This document shows positions 1 through 6,807 of a stretch of 26,714 nt of DNA, piece after piece. How positions within the stretch are numbered: the first letter of the stretch is position 1; the number at the start of each line of letters is the position of its first letter. Source of the DNA: DATNFP01 sp035606335 (GTDB lineage Bacteria; Bacteroidota; Bacteroidia; Chitinophagales; Chitinophagaceae); NCBI GenBank assembly GCA_035606335.1, contig DATNFP010000207.1:1-26714 (forward strand), given 5' to 3'. The notes beneath the pieces are model-generated. The model had not been told where the DNA came from and searched no databases. It saw only the letters and a list, made by a program, of their open reading frames with translations. A program made the translations under genes and the position numbers.

Positions 1-423
1 CAGTATTTCACTCCCGTTTACTATTTGCATGTTGCTTCTCAAAAATTTTACACCATTTATTATTATAGCTGCCGGCTTGCGAGGTGTAGGGCCATCTATC
101 TTGTCAAAATAATAATCCTCCGTGGCAGTAATGGGCTTGGCGCTGAATATCACATCTTTCCGACTGATGAGGGTGTCCATGAAACGCTCATAGCTACCAT
201 CGTCTTCGAACATTTTCTTTCCTGTCTGCGCCGTTGATGGCGCAGGAGTGTTTATGGACACAAGCCGTCGAACAGGCATACCCATGGCAGTATCTCCCTG
301 TGACAACTGCCCAAGGCAACAGATAGAAGAAAGCAAAAGGAACGAAGTAAATAGAATGCGTGCTTGCAATAGCGAGCAAGTTTCGTGAGTTGTAATTTTT
401 GTCAATTCTTGCAATTTTCTCAT
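1..423 (-). CDS. Secreted protein of unknown function (partial, C-terminus outside window)
   Basis: An open frame of 141 codons runs from an ATG at 421-423 to the left edge without a stop. The N-terminus is a short polar stretch (MRKLQELTKI) followed around residues 18-36 by a hydrophobic segment ending in CCLGQ, which fits a Bacteroidota signal peptide. The mature part continues with a charged region (KKMFEDDGSYERFMDTLISR) and a segment PRKPAAIIINGVKFLRS, plausible for an envelope protein. The frame has a clear signal peptide and normal residue composition, whereas other frames over the same bases are interrupted or show no protein-like character. I do not recognise the family. The start could lie slightly downstream, as no clear Shine-Dalgarno site precedes this ATG. 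Confidence 0.6.
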   Translation of the reverse strand, partial: MRKLQELTKITTHETCSLLQARILFTSFLLLSSICCLGQLSQGDTAMGMPVRRLVSINTPAPSTAQTGKKMFEDDGSYERFMDTLISRKDVIFSAKPITATEDYYFDKIDGPTPRKPAAIIINGVKFLRSNMQIVNGSEIL

Positions 424-580
424 GCTCAGGCTGCAAAGCTACATCTTAGTCTCCATCCGAAGAAGTCTTTCGTGACGCAGCAAGAGCGTAGGATCCTAAT
501 GGACAGCCCCCGAGACTGGGCTTTATTTTATACTCCAGGCAAATGTACCGCGCTGCGAAAGAAGTCTATTTGCTTTTTCT

Positions 581-786
581 AAATCATTTGTCGGTACAAA
601 GCAGGATTTTAATAGAACCGTTGATGGCGTTGGAAGAATAGATGCTTCTAAGAAAAACGCTATACAACATATATTTAAGCCTTTGTTGGCGAATTGGGAT
701 TAGATTCCAAAATCAAGAAAGACCGCAAATTATGGATTTACGAGTACCAAATATTTAAATTAAAAGACCTGGCCATTTATTTATGA
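581..786 (+). pseudogene. Possible decayed coding remnant with one frameshift
   Basis: Two overlapping frames look protein-like. One runs from about 581 to a TAG at 701-703 and contains RIDASKKNAIQHIFKPL; the other runs from 679 to a TGA at 784-786 and contains KIKKDRKLWIYEYQIFKLKD. A single frame change around 680-700 would join them into about 68 residues. There is no convincing start codon and no recognised family, so this may be the 3' remnant of an eroded gene or chance. What is seen is only the residue character of the two frames; the pseudogene reading is inference. Confidence 0.22.
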
Positions 787-951
787 GCATTTGCGAGCTG
801 GTCTGGTTTTTTCCTTTTGCCGCTGCTTTTAAGTTAACGGCAGGCTGCATCATATTATTTACTTATTATAAAACAAGCAGGTATGGGAACGCTTGAATAC
901 CTCAAACCAAATACCCGATTAGCATTTCAATGAATCCAAAAACGTCAAAAA

Positions 952-990
952 AGGAATCAAGTGTTCGATTGCAGTCCCTGTCTCTCCGCT
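952..990. repeat. Conserved terminator-associated motif, copy A
   Basis: The core CAAGTGTTCGATTGCAGTCC starts at 958. It is shared with copies at 14065-14102 and 15861-15900. In each case the motif lies beyond the terminator hairpin of a minus-strand gene, here 23 bases from the hairpin base at 992, and in the same orientation. Part of it resembles the T-loop of a tRNA (GTTCGATT) but the flanking bases cannot form the T-stem. Confidence 0.55.
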
Positions 991-991
991 G

Positions 992-1019
992 AGGGGGATA
1001 ATTTTCCAATTATCCCCCT
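992..1019 (-). terminator. Strong hairpin, likely terminator of the AraC-SDR-SDR-DoxX unit
   Basis: A perfect 12-base-pair stem (AGGGGGATAATT pairing with AATTATCCCCCT) encloses a TTCC loop, 62 bases after the stop of the DoxX-like gene. There is no strong T-run on the minus strand after the stem, so the termination role is inferred from position and stem strength. Confidence 0.65.
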
Positions 1020-1081
1020 TTCGTCAATTATAAGTAGCTTTCTTTAATTATCAGCATTGCCGTTAAATGTACACTTGAAGG

Positions 1082-1459
1082 TCACCTTAAAATACGATTT
1101 TCCGGTCTGAGTGCCCACGAAGTAATTACTATACTTACAATAAGTAAAGGAATTATTGCCATTAATACATTATCACCCGAGCTAAAGCGGGAGACAGCCG
1201 CACCGCTAAGGTCAAAAGTCATACCGGCATATGCCCATTCCTTCAGGCGTTTAAAGCCCGGAATCAGAATGGTTATTGCTCCCAAAATTTTCCATGTGCC
1301 TAATAAATTGAGAAAATAAGCCGGGTATCCCAGATGAGCCATATCCTGAGCGATATGTGGGCTATGGATAAGATTTAAAACACCCGGTATGATGAAGGCA
1401 ATTGCAGCAATAATAGTTGCCATCCAATAAAAAGAATGAGTTTTGTTTGTTGTTGTCAT
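1082..1459 (-). CDS. DoxX-like family integral membrane protein
   Basis: This 125-residue protein is made of about four hydrophobic segments: roughly residues 12-30 (IIAAIAFIIPGVLNLIH), 45-68 (YFLNLLGTWKILGAITILIP), 72-92, and 98-118. The pattern 'LGYP-x-YFLNLLG-x-WKILGAI-x-x-L-x-P' followed by 'LKEWAYAGMTFDLSGA' is typical of the DoxX-like family (small four-helix inner-membrane proteins linked loosely to redox and stress). The length matches the family. The start ATG lies 26 bases after the stop of the upstream SDR gene, so it is probably co-transcribed as the last gene of the AraC-SDR-SDR unit. The biochemical role of such proteins is poorly known and none is claimed here. Confidence 0.85.
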   Translation of the reverse strand: MTTTNKTHSFYWMATIIAAIAFIIPGVLNLIHSPHIAQDMAHLGYPAYFLNLLGTWKILGAITILIPGFKRLKEWAYAGMTFDLSGAAVSRFSSGDNVLMAIIPLLIVSIVITSWALRPENRILR

Positions 1460-1485
1460 ATGATTTGTTGCTTTATTTTCAGTTA

Positions 1486-2280
1486 TCAGAGCCCGTTATT
1501 CTTTTTCATTAAGTCACCCGTCATTTTATTTGACATTGCACCGGGAACCAATGCATTCATAATCCGAAATTTTCTACCAGGCATCACGCTTACGCGATTA
1601 GCACTTAATGCTATGAGCGCTTCAGTAACACATTGCTTAACTGTAATAGGTTTCATTGGCATCGTATCTTTATTAAAACCAAGCAAAGGAATTATCGGAG
1701 TATCGGTAGGAGTGGTTATTAATACTGTAATATTTATCCCCGATTCCTTAAATTCATAATGAAGTGATTTTCCTAAACTTAGCAAAAGAGCTTTGCTGCA
1801 GGCCATACTTGCCATAAATGGAACACCATCAGTTGCCCCCATTGCTCCGGTTAGTAGTACTCCGCCTTGGCCTCGTTTGGTAAACCGCCGACCGAAGTGA
1901 TGTGTTAAGCTGAAGTGTGACAAGGCATTTAATTGAACAAATTGTTTTTGCTGCTTTTCCTCAAACGACAAAAACTTTCCCGGCTTTCCTGTGCCCGCAT
2001 TAGAGATCAAGAGACCAATATTTAGGCTGATAGTGGCTTCCTTAATTTTTTCTATTGCACTTTCTTCTGCCAGGTCGGCTTCAACAATTCTGTATTCGAT
2101 GTTACATTGCCTGGCAAGCTGTTTCCCTATGTCTTCAAGAAGCAAATGTCTTCGGGCAACTAATACTAAATTAAAACCAGATGCAGCAAGCTGATGTGCA
2201 AATTCTTTTCCTATGCCTGAAGAAGCACCTGTTATGATAGCCCACGGCCCAAATTTATTTTTGTCGATTATATTTTTCAT
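1486..2280 (-). CDS. Short-chain dehydrogenase/reductase-fold protein lacking catalytic Tyr and Ser
   Basis: With the start at 2278-2280 the protein has 264 residues and begins MKNIIDKNKFGPWAIITGASSGIG, the usual SDR start with a TGxxxGxG nucleotide-binding loop (residues 17-24). A start at 2340 would add 20 residues and overlap the upstream gene by 38 bases, so I prefer the internal Met. The SNAG motif and the helix-4 Asn (QLNAL) are present. In the active site the YxxxK motif reads MxxxK (SMACSK: Met159, Lys163), and the strand that normally ends in the catalytic Ser reads LLTGAMGATDG with no Ser. The PG motif after strand 6 is replaced by TTPTDT. The fold and probably cofactor binding are kept, but ordinary SDR chemistry looks impaired. 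It may belong to an atypical SDR subgroup. Neighbours: canonical SDR upstream, DoxX-like downstream. Confidence 0.85.
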   Translation of the reverse strand: MKNIIDKNKFGPWAIITGASSGIGKEFAHQLAASGFNLVLVARRHLLLEDIGKQLARQCNIEYRIVEADLAEESAIEKIKEATISLNIGLLISNAGTGKPGKFLSFEEKQQKQFVQLNALSHFSLTHHFGRRFTKRGQGGVLLTGAMGATDGVPFMASMACSKALLLSLGKSLHYEFKESGINITVLITTPTDTPIIPLLGFNKDTMPMKPITVKQCVTEALIALSANRVSVMPGRKFRIMNALVPGAMSNKMTGDLMKKNNGL

Positions 2281-2302
2281 TTTAAACGTTATTTTTTTGA
2301 GA

Positions 2303-3085
2303 TTATAACTTGAGTAATATTTTCTTTGATTGTTTTTCAATCATGCTTTGTGCAAATGATGGGAAAAAGCGATGCAGATAATAAAGCATATTTGCCATGC
2401 CGGGACGAATCTCATAAGTATCCCTTTTTAATCCCTTAATTGTTAGAACTGCTAATTTCTCCGGAGACATTTTTTGGCCACTATTTTCTATGCCGACAAT
2501 TTTCTCAACATCTATTGCCATTTGAGTTTCAATAGCCGCAGGCAATACCTCGAATACCTTTATACTTGTTCCTTGCAATTGTTGCCTAATAGATATCGAA
2601 TAAGAATGTAGCGCGGCTTTTGTTGCGTTATATATTGGTGCAGCGGACATAGGCACAAAAGCAAGCGCTGAAGAAACATTTAAAATGAAACTTTTGCTTT
2701 GACTTAAAAGATGCGGAATGAGTGATTGAGTTAATTGTATGGTTCCAAATACATTGGTAAGTATTTCTATTTTCTGTTCATGTATACTTACAGTTTTTTT
2801 CTGAACATTCCACATCTTCATTATACCTGCATTATTGATCAGAAAATTTAAATCAGGATATTTTTTTTGAACTTCTTCTGTAAAAGACTTAACAGATCCC
2901 TCATTAGAGATATCGGCCTGAATGATTTCCAAAGCAGGAAGTATTCTCTTTGCCTGTCTAAGTTTTTCAAAATCTCTTCCACAGATGATAATTTTATTGT
3001 TGTGCTTCAGAAGCTCGACAGCTAAAGCAAACCCGATTCCCGAACCACCTCCGGTTATTAAAATAGTGTTATTGGTTAAATTCAC
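2303..3085 (-). CDS. SDR family oxidoreductase (DltE-like, canonical active site)
   Basis: A 260-residue NAD(P)-dependent short-chain dehydrogenase/reductase. The cofactor loop TGGGSGIG lies at residues 11-18, followed by a CGRD segment after strand 2 that suggests NADP preference, a strand-3 Asp (QADIS), the NNAG motif near residue 85-90, the catalytic Ser in LNVSSALAF, and YNATK as the YxxxK motif. The segment LPAAIETQM replaces the usual PGxxxT. The length is normal. SDRs of this short type with 'PDLNFLINNAGI' resemble the DltE-like subgroup. The substrate cannot be read from the sequence. The gene starts 90 bases after the AraC gene and is followed 22 bases later by the atypical SDR, so it is probably part of the same unit and controlled by the AraC protein. 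Confidence 0.9.
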   Translation of the reverse strand: MNLTNNTILITGGGSGIGFALAVELLKHNNKIIICGRDFEKLRQAKRILPALEIIQADISNEGSVKSFTEEVQKKYPDLNFLINNAGIMKMWNVQKKTVSIHEQKIEILTNVFGTIQLTQSLIPHLLSQSKSFILNVSSALAFVPMSAAPIYNATKAALHSYSISIRQQLQGTSIKVFEVLPAAIETQMAIDVEKIVGIENSGQKMSPEKLAVLTIKGLKRDTYEIRPGMANMLYYLHRFFPSFAQSMIEKQSKKILLKL

Positions 3086-3175
3086 CTCGCTATATTTGGA
3101 AGCAAAGGTCCGGGCTATTTTAGCTCTTTATTTGACTAAAAACGTCATTCTATTGAATAATTGCGTTAAAAGTAA

Positions 3176-4021
3176 TCAAGCCACTGTAAGTGAGGATCTA
3201 TATATTGAAGGTGTTTTGTGATATGCCGTTTTAAACGATCTTGAAAAATGAGCGACGTCGTTAAAGCCTGTCTGAAATGCAATTTCGCTAATTGTTAGCG
3301 AACTTATGGCAAGCAATTCCGTTGCTCTTTCCAATCGTTTTGCTTTAATGTAATTTGCCGGCGTATCATTAAACATGTCTTGAAAGGTCCGGTTGAAAGT
3401 TGATACGCTTAATTGGGCTAAATTTGCCAGATCGCTAATGGATAAATTCGAAAACAGGTGATTGCTAACCACTTCCTTTACACTCAAATTACGAGGAGTA
3501 AATAAATCTGAAAATAAGCTCGTAATTGTTTCCGAATTTTTGCTCTGCACAAGTAGTAGCATCAATTCTTTAATTTTTAATCTTAGCAGTTCATCACTGA
3601 CTAGTTGAGGATTATCGAAATAAAACTGCAAGCTCTCCACAAATTTTTTGATGATGTCGCTTGAAGCAACTTTTCGAATAAATGACTTATCGTTAGCAGG
3701 TTTGACAAATGAAGGGATTTCCTGTGAATATATTTCACGAAGTATATCCGGATAAAGATGAAATACTAAAATTTCATACTTTTCGCTGGTACTGTATTTC
3801 AGCAGATCGGCAAAATAGCTACCGCATTTCAGCAATACGGACTCTCCATCTTCTACTAATTCCTGTTCTTGTGCTGAGTTTATTTTAGCCTTACCCTCTA
3901 AAAAATAAATAAAGCATGCTTCATTTTGAAAGTTAGTTATAAACTTAAAAGGGGCTTGAATGACAATTTTTTCAATAAGGCTCTTCCCGCTGAAATCGAA
4001 TTTCTGATGATTTAATATCAT
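3176..4021 (-). CDS. AraC family transcriptional regulator
   Basis: A 281-residue regulator with an N-terminal cupin-like sensing region (about residues 20-110, with the segment SVLLKCGSYFADLLKYST) and a C-terminal AraC DNA-binding domain (about residues 180-278). The first helix-turn-helix is ISDLANLAQLSVSTFNRTFQ and the second is ISEIAFQTGFNDVAHFSRSF, ending in the standard 'K-x-x-YHKTPSIYR'. A good ribosome-binding stretch (GGAAATAGAGG on the minus strand) precedes the ATG at 4021. The gene heads the unit with two SDRs and the DoxX-like protein and is the likely regulator of it. The ligand is unknown. Confidence 0.92.
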   Translation of the reverse strand: MILNHQKFDFSGKSLIEKIVIQAPFKFITNFQNEACFIYFLEGKAKINSAQEQELVEDGESVLLKCGSYFADLLKYSTSEKYEILVFHLYPDILREIYSQEIPSFVKPANDKSFIRKVASSDIIKKFVESLQFYFDNPQLVSDELLRLKIKELMLLLVQSKNSETITSLFSDLFTPRNLSVKEVVSNHLFSNLSISDLANLAQLSVSTFNRTFQDMFNDTPANYIKAKRLERATELLAISSLTISEIAFQTGFNDVAHFSRSFKTAYHKTPSIYRSSLTVA

Positions 4022-4338
4022 GCCTCTATTTCCTTTTTTTAACCTTTGCCGATGTGTCCAACAAAAGCTATGTGTTTACTGATGCGTTGCCGTTTTTAGA
4101 GATGCCACGCTTGGAGGTACACTGGTACTTTCGTCTGTATGGATATGAAGTTAATTTATTTGCACGGTTTTTTCCCAGAAAAAATAAATAAGTGATACGG
4201 GTATAAACAAAAGGTTTAGCCAGGCGGAATATTCCCCTAACTTTAATATTGTTTATTTCACAGTGTTATAGAGCGGGATGATAAATGATAGAGGGGATAC
4301 TTTGAAGTATCCCCTTTTACAAACCATGAAAAATATCA
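4022..4338. other. Intergenic region between lipoprotein gene and AraC gene
   Basis: It holds the terminator of the lipoprotein gene (4292-4315) at its right end and the upstream region of the AraC gene at its left end. On the minus strand a box TAGCTTTTG near 4060-4070 is one base off the Bacteroidota -7 consensus TAnnTTTG and may be the AraC promoter. No coding frame was convincing. Confidence 0.4.
4292..4315 (-). terminator. Hairpin terminator of the lipoprotein gene
   Basis: A perfect 10-base-pair stem (AGGGGATACT with AGTATCCCCT) with a four-base loop sits 24 bases after the stop of the 535-residue lipoprotein gene. Confidence 0.7.
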
Positions 4339-5946
4339 TCACAGATTTTTACTTTTTAAGTACGCATTAATGAATGCACGCTTTGATAATTTTCTCTGTG
4401 TATATCGGTTTTGAGTAGTGTTGGCAGTTGATAAAACTTTGCCATGTTGCCTTGGCATATTTTGTATTTTCATTTTTCTTAGTTGAGCATTGAATTGTTG
4501 AATGTTGATTGAATCCTTCCCTGCGAATACCGCCCCCATTTTAGTGCTTCTACCTTTGGGTATTGATTCAAGTTTCGGCATATTGGGTAGAATGATTTTC
4601 CCAGTTAAGGCTTGATATAATTCCTTTTTCTCCTTGTCGTTCAATTTGCCTATTCTTAAAGACATAAGCGAATCGTCTTTTGTTTCATATTCCTTGTTTG
4701 CCGAGCTGTTATTGTTATACATCCATTTGAATTTGTCTTTGAATTTCGCTTCGTCCATAAATTTGTCTACTTTTCGAAGGTCGCCGAATCCTTTAAAGTT
4801 AATGTGAGCAGTCCATTTCAAAGTAATATCGCCAACGAAAATCCCGTCACTGTAATCGTTGTCGAAATTAAATGCAAACACAACCCCTCCATTTATTATC
4901 TGCTTTGTCCAACGTTCTCTTCTGGGATCATTGTCATCTGTAATTCCGTTCCAATTTGTAATGTGTACATTTCCGTCGTCTATTGAAACATTATCGCGGG
5001 CATCTGCCGGATAGGTGCTCAGCCTTCCGGCATAGTAGTATGGCAGTTCCGGAATAAGGACACTAAGTCGCCTGTAGCCAGCATTTTCTGTGCTCGTCCC
5101 ACACCATCCTTCGTCGCCCTTATTCCTTATAAAGAAGCTCCACGTATCGTTTATCGCTAAAGTACCATCCTGATTTGTGGAGAATTGCTCATTGGTCAAA
5201 ATAAACATACCAAACACAGGGTGCAATTCTGCGGTCCATGTATTGCTGTGATCATGGCCTATATCAATACCTGCCATGCCCATAACAATAGTTAATTTAT
5301 CATTTACCATGGCCTTTGCTGCAGCGAATGGAACATCTGTCGGAGGCAAGTCGCCAGCAGCAACCTCATCGCCAACATTAACGGCATTGTGAAAACTGTT
5401 CCACCAGATGTTATAGTCGTCATCTACCGGGTCTGGAAACTCATCGCTATCAAATTCAAGTGCTAGAAATTGATTCATTGGATCCGGATCATCGCTTCCC
5501 ATATACAAAGATGAGTCGGGTGTTTGAATATAAAAGTTATAATCATCATCAGTCCAAGGGGAAGAATGGTCTTCAAAGTTTACAATTCCAACCTCGGTTA
5601 CAGGAAACCAATTCATATGACCGCCGTGCCCGCTAAATAAATCGGTACAAAATATTTGGCCATTGTTAAAATGAAGGTATTGGCTCGTACAGGTTGGACT
5701 GCTTCTCCAGTCGTCAAGATTGTCACTCAAAGGACATTGATCCTTTGTCCATGGTGGTTTACCATTTACTAATTTGTATTGCCAGTTTGGGTTTATGGGG
5801 AATAGATTATAATCCAGTTCTGATTGAGTGGTAAGCTGGTTGTTTGCAACGATATCCATCGGTTTATATGTCGGAGGATTGCAACCGGTAAAAAAAAGAG
5901 TAAAAAAAACCAGTGGTAATAATATAATAAGAATTTGATGTTTCAT
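4339..5946 (-). CDS. Large lipoprotein of unknown function
   Basis: A 535-residue protein starting with a lipoprotein signal (MKHQILIILLPLVFFTLFFTGC; lipobox FTGC with Cys22), followed by a Pro/Asn-rich linker. The middle (about residues 60-340) is rich in Asp, Trp and Gly, with motifs such as GHGGHMNWFPVTEVG, DDDYNFYIQTP and GIDIGHDHSNTWTAELHPV. The His/Asp/Glu cluster in the last motif could bind metal, but this is a guess. The C-terminal third is basic and polar with a run of Lys/Arg (RKLSKRAFINAYLKSKNL at the end) and carries no T9SS sorting domain. The family is not recognised. It is transcribed alone, divergently from the exopolysaccharide operon that starts at 6419, with its own terminator at 4292-4315. 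It may be an accessory surface protein of that system, but nothing beyond adjacency shows this. Confidence 0.8.
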   Translation of the reverse strand: MKHQILIILLPLVFFTLFFTGCNPPTYKPMDIVANNQLTTQSELDYNLFPINPNWQYKLVNGKPPWTKDQCPLSDNLDDWRSSPTCTSQYLHFNNGQIFCTDLFSGHGGHMNWFPVTEVGIVNFEDHSSPWTDDDYNFYIQTPDSSLYMGSDDPDPMNQFLALEFDSDEFPDPVDDDYNIWWNSFHNAVNVGDEVAAGDLPPTDVPFAAAKAMVNDKLTIVMGMAGIDIGHDHSNTWTAELHPVFGMFILTNEQFSTNQDGTLAINDTWSFFIRNKGDEGWCGTSTENAGYRRLSVLIPELPYYYAGRLSTYPADARDNVSIDDGNVHITNWNGITDDNDPRRERWTKQIINGGVVFAFNFDNDYSDGIFVGDITLKWTAHINFKGFGDLRKVDKFMDEAKFKDKFKWMYNNNSSANKEYETKDDSLMSLRIGKLNDKEKKELYQALTGKIILPNMPKLESIPKGRSTKMGAVFAGKDSINIQQFNAQLRKMKIQNMPRQHGKVLSTANTTQNRYTQRKLSKRAFINAYLKSKNL

Positions 5947-6226
5947 GGTAGTAGTTTTTAGTATTAAAATGAATAACCCGGTTTAGTGGAATATATGAAA
6001 TTAAATATTTTTATTATATTTTAATACTATTGTTGGAAATATCATTGGGATCCTTGTAGCTCTAATCCAAAACTCAGCGGGTCTTTAAGCCATCTATGGA
6101 CTTATTTTAATAAGCCAATTACGCCGATAGACTTTTTTATAATTCTAATCACGGTTAATCTTACACAACTGTCACGGATATTGGATACAAAGGAAAAATA
6201 CTTTCCAAAAACGGTCTACCATTTTT

Positions 6227-6245
6227 CTAATATCATTGATATTAG
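6227..6245. promoter_or_regulatory. 19-base palindrome, possible operator
   Basis: CTAATATC and GATATTAG form perfect 8-base arms around ATT, about 175 bases upstream of the response regulator gene. The symmetry fits a dimeric regulator's binding site; no regulator is identified. Confidence 0.4.
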
Positions 6246-6287
6246 TAAGTAAAAGGGTTATCCCGGAGAACCGAAAACATCAGAAAC

Positions 6288-6353
6288 GGGTAGTGTCTCT
6301 CAAACTGATACACTACCCAGAAATAGGCTTCTGAGTGTATTAAATTATTTTTT
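6288..6353 (+). promoter_or_regulatory. Mutually exclusive hairpins, attenuator-like leader
   Basis: Hairpin 1 pairs GGGTAGTGT (6288-6296) with ACACTACCC (6310-6318). Hairpin 2 pairs ATACACT (6308-6314) with AGTGTAT (6334-6340) and CAGAA (6318-6322) with TTCTG (6329-6333), around a six-base loop. They share 6308-6318, so only one can form. Hairpin 2 is followed seven bases later by six T. If transcription starts upstream of 6288, hairpin 2 could act as terminator and hairpin 1 as antiterminator. The pairing is seen; the function is inferred. Confidence 0.35.
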
Positions 6354-6418
6354 GTAAATTAACGATCCTTTTATAAAACACCTGAGACAATTAATATATA
6401 ATAATTTAGTGCAAAAAA

Positions 6419-6781
6419 GTGATGGTCAAAATACTACTGGTAGAGGATAATATTTTAATACAAAAAACAGTACAACTTAAATTAAAAAAAGAAGGTTTTG
6501 AGGTAATATGCTGTAATGACGGCAAGGACGGCCTTGAAAAACTATCAAGTGAATTGCCAGATGTTGTATTAACAGATATGATGCTGCCATATGTTTCAGG
6601 TCTTGAAATAGTAAGTGCAGTAAAAACAATAAAAGAGAAAGAGATTAAGGTAATTGTATTTTCTACAATGGGACAGGAGAATATTATTGAGGAGGCTTTT
6701 AAATTGGGTGCTGATGATTATGTAACGAAGCCATTTAGCCTGACAGAACTTACAATCAGAATAAGGAAACAGCTTAAATAG
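6419..6781 (+). CDS. Stand-alone receiver-domain response regulator
   Basis: A 120-residue single receiver domain. Visible signature residues are the acidic pair Glu9-Asp10, phospho-acceptor Asp53 (LTDMMLP), Ser82/Thr83 at the end of strand 4 and Lys104 (VTKPF). There is no DNA-binding or enzymatic output domain, so it would act by protein contact, as in CheY- or DivK-like regulators. The start is either GTG at 6419 or ATG at 6422; both give almost the same protein. It is the first gene of the plus-strand operon with the HEAT protein (26 bases downstream), the GT2 synthase and the LtaS-like enzyme. No histidine kinase lies nearby, so its phosphodonor is elsewhere. The likely role is control of polysaccharide synthesis, possibly through the HEAT-repeat protein. 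Confidence 0.9.
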   Translation: MMVKILLVEDNILIQKTVQLKLKKEGFEVICCNDGKDGLEKLSSELPDVVLTDMMLPYVSGLEIVSAVKTIKEKEIKVIVFSTMGQENIIEEAFKLGADDYVTKPFSLTELTIRIRKQLK

Positions 6782-6807
6782 AGATATAAAAGTACTTATA
6801 GATAAAG

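Larger units (their letters stand above)
424..1081. other. Long intergenic region between two minus-strand units
   Basis: No intact gene is supported here. The right part holds a strong hairpin at 992-1019 and, just left of it, copy A of a conserved motif (952-990). The middle may hold a decayed coding remnant (581-786). The short plus-strand frame at 385-582 overlaps the start of the secreted gene, has no ribosome-binding site and no family resemblance, so it is not called. The promoter of the secreted gene should lie just right of 423 but no clear box was found. Confidence 0.5.
5947..6418. other. Divergent intergenic region with several inverted repeats
   Basis: This 472-base region separates the divergent lipoprotein and response regulator genes and must hold both promoters. 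The left 230 bases show no clear element. The right part holds a 19-base palindrome (6227-6245) and two alternative hairpins (6288-6318 and 6308-6340) followed by a run of six T (6348-6353). No exact TAnnTTTG box was found on the plus strand, so the start of the transcript is unknown. Confidence 0.5.

Noticed and set aside
194..436. 80-residue minus-strand frame over the first gene
   Set aside because: The alternative frame starting at 423 has a clear signal peptide and stays open to the window edge; this one is its shadow.
385..582. 65-residue plus-strand frame
   Set aside because: It overlaps the start of the minus-strand secreted gene, has no ribosome-binding site and no protein-like pattern.
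958..990. tRNA-like 3' end (GTTCGATT followed by CTCCGCT)
   Set aside because: The flanking bases cannot form a T-stem, no acceptor or anticodon arm lies upstream, and the same core recurs at two other terminators. It is a repeat motif and not a tRNA or an integration scar.
1991..2194. Plus-strand frame inside the SDR gene
   Set aside because: It lies fully within a gene with recognised SDR motifs on the other strand.
6040..6180. Possible transposase remnant left of the response regulator
   Set aside because: No frame showed recognisable motifs or inverted ends; nothing beyond low-complexity AT-rich sequence could be supported.
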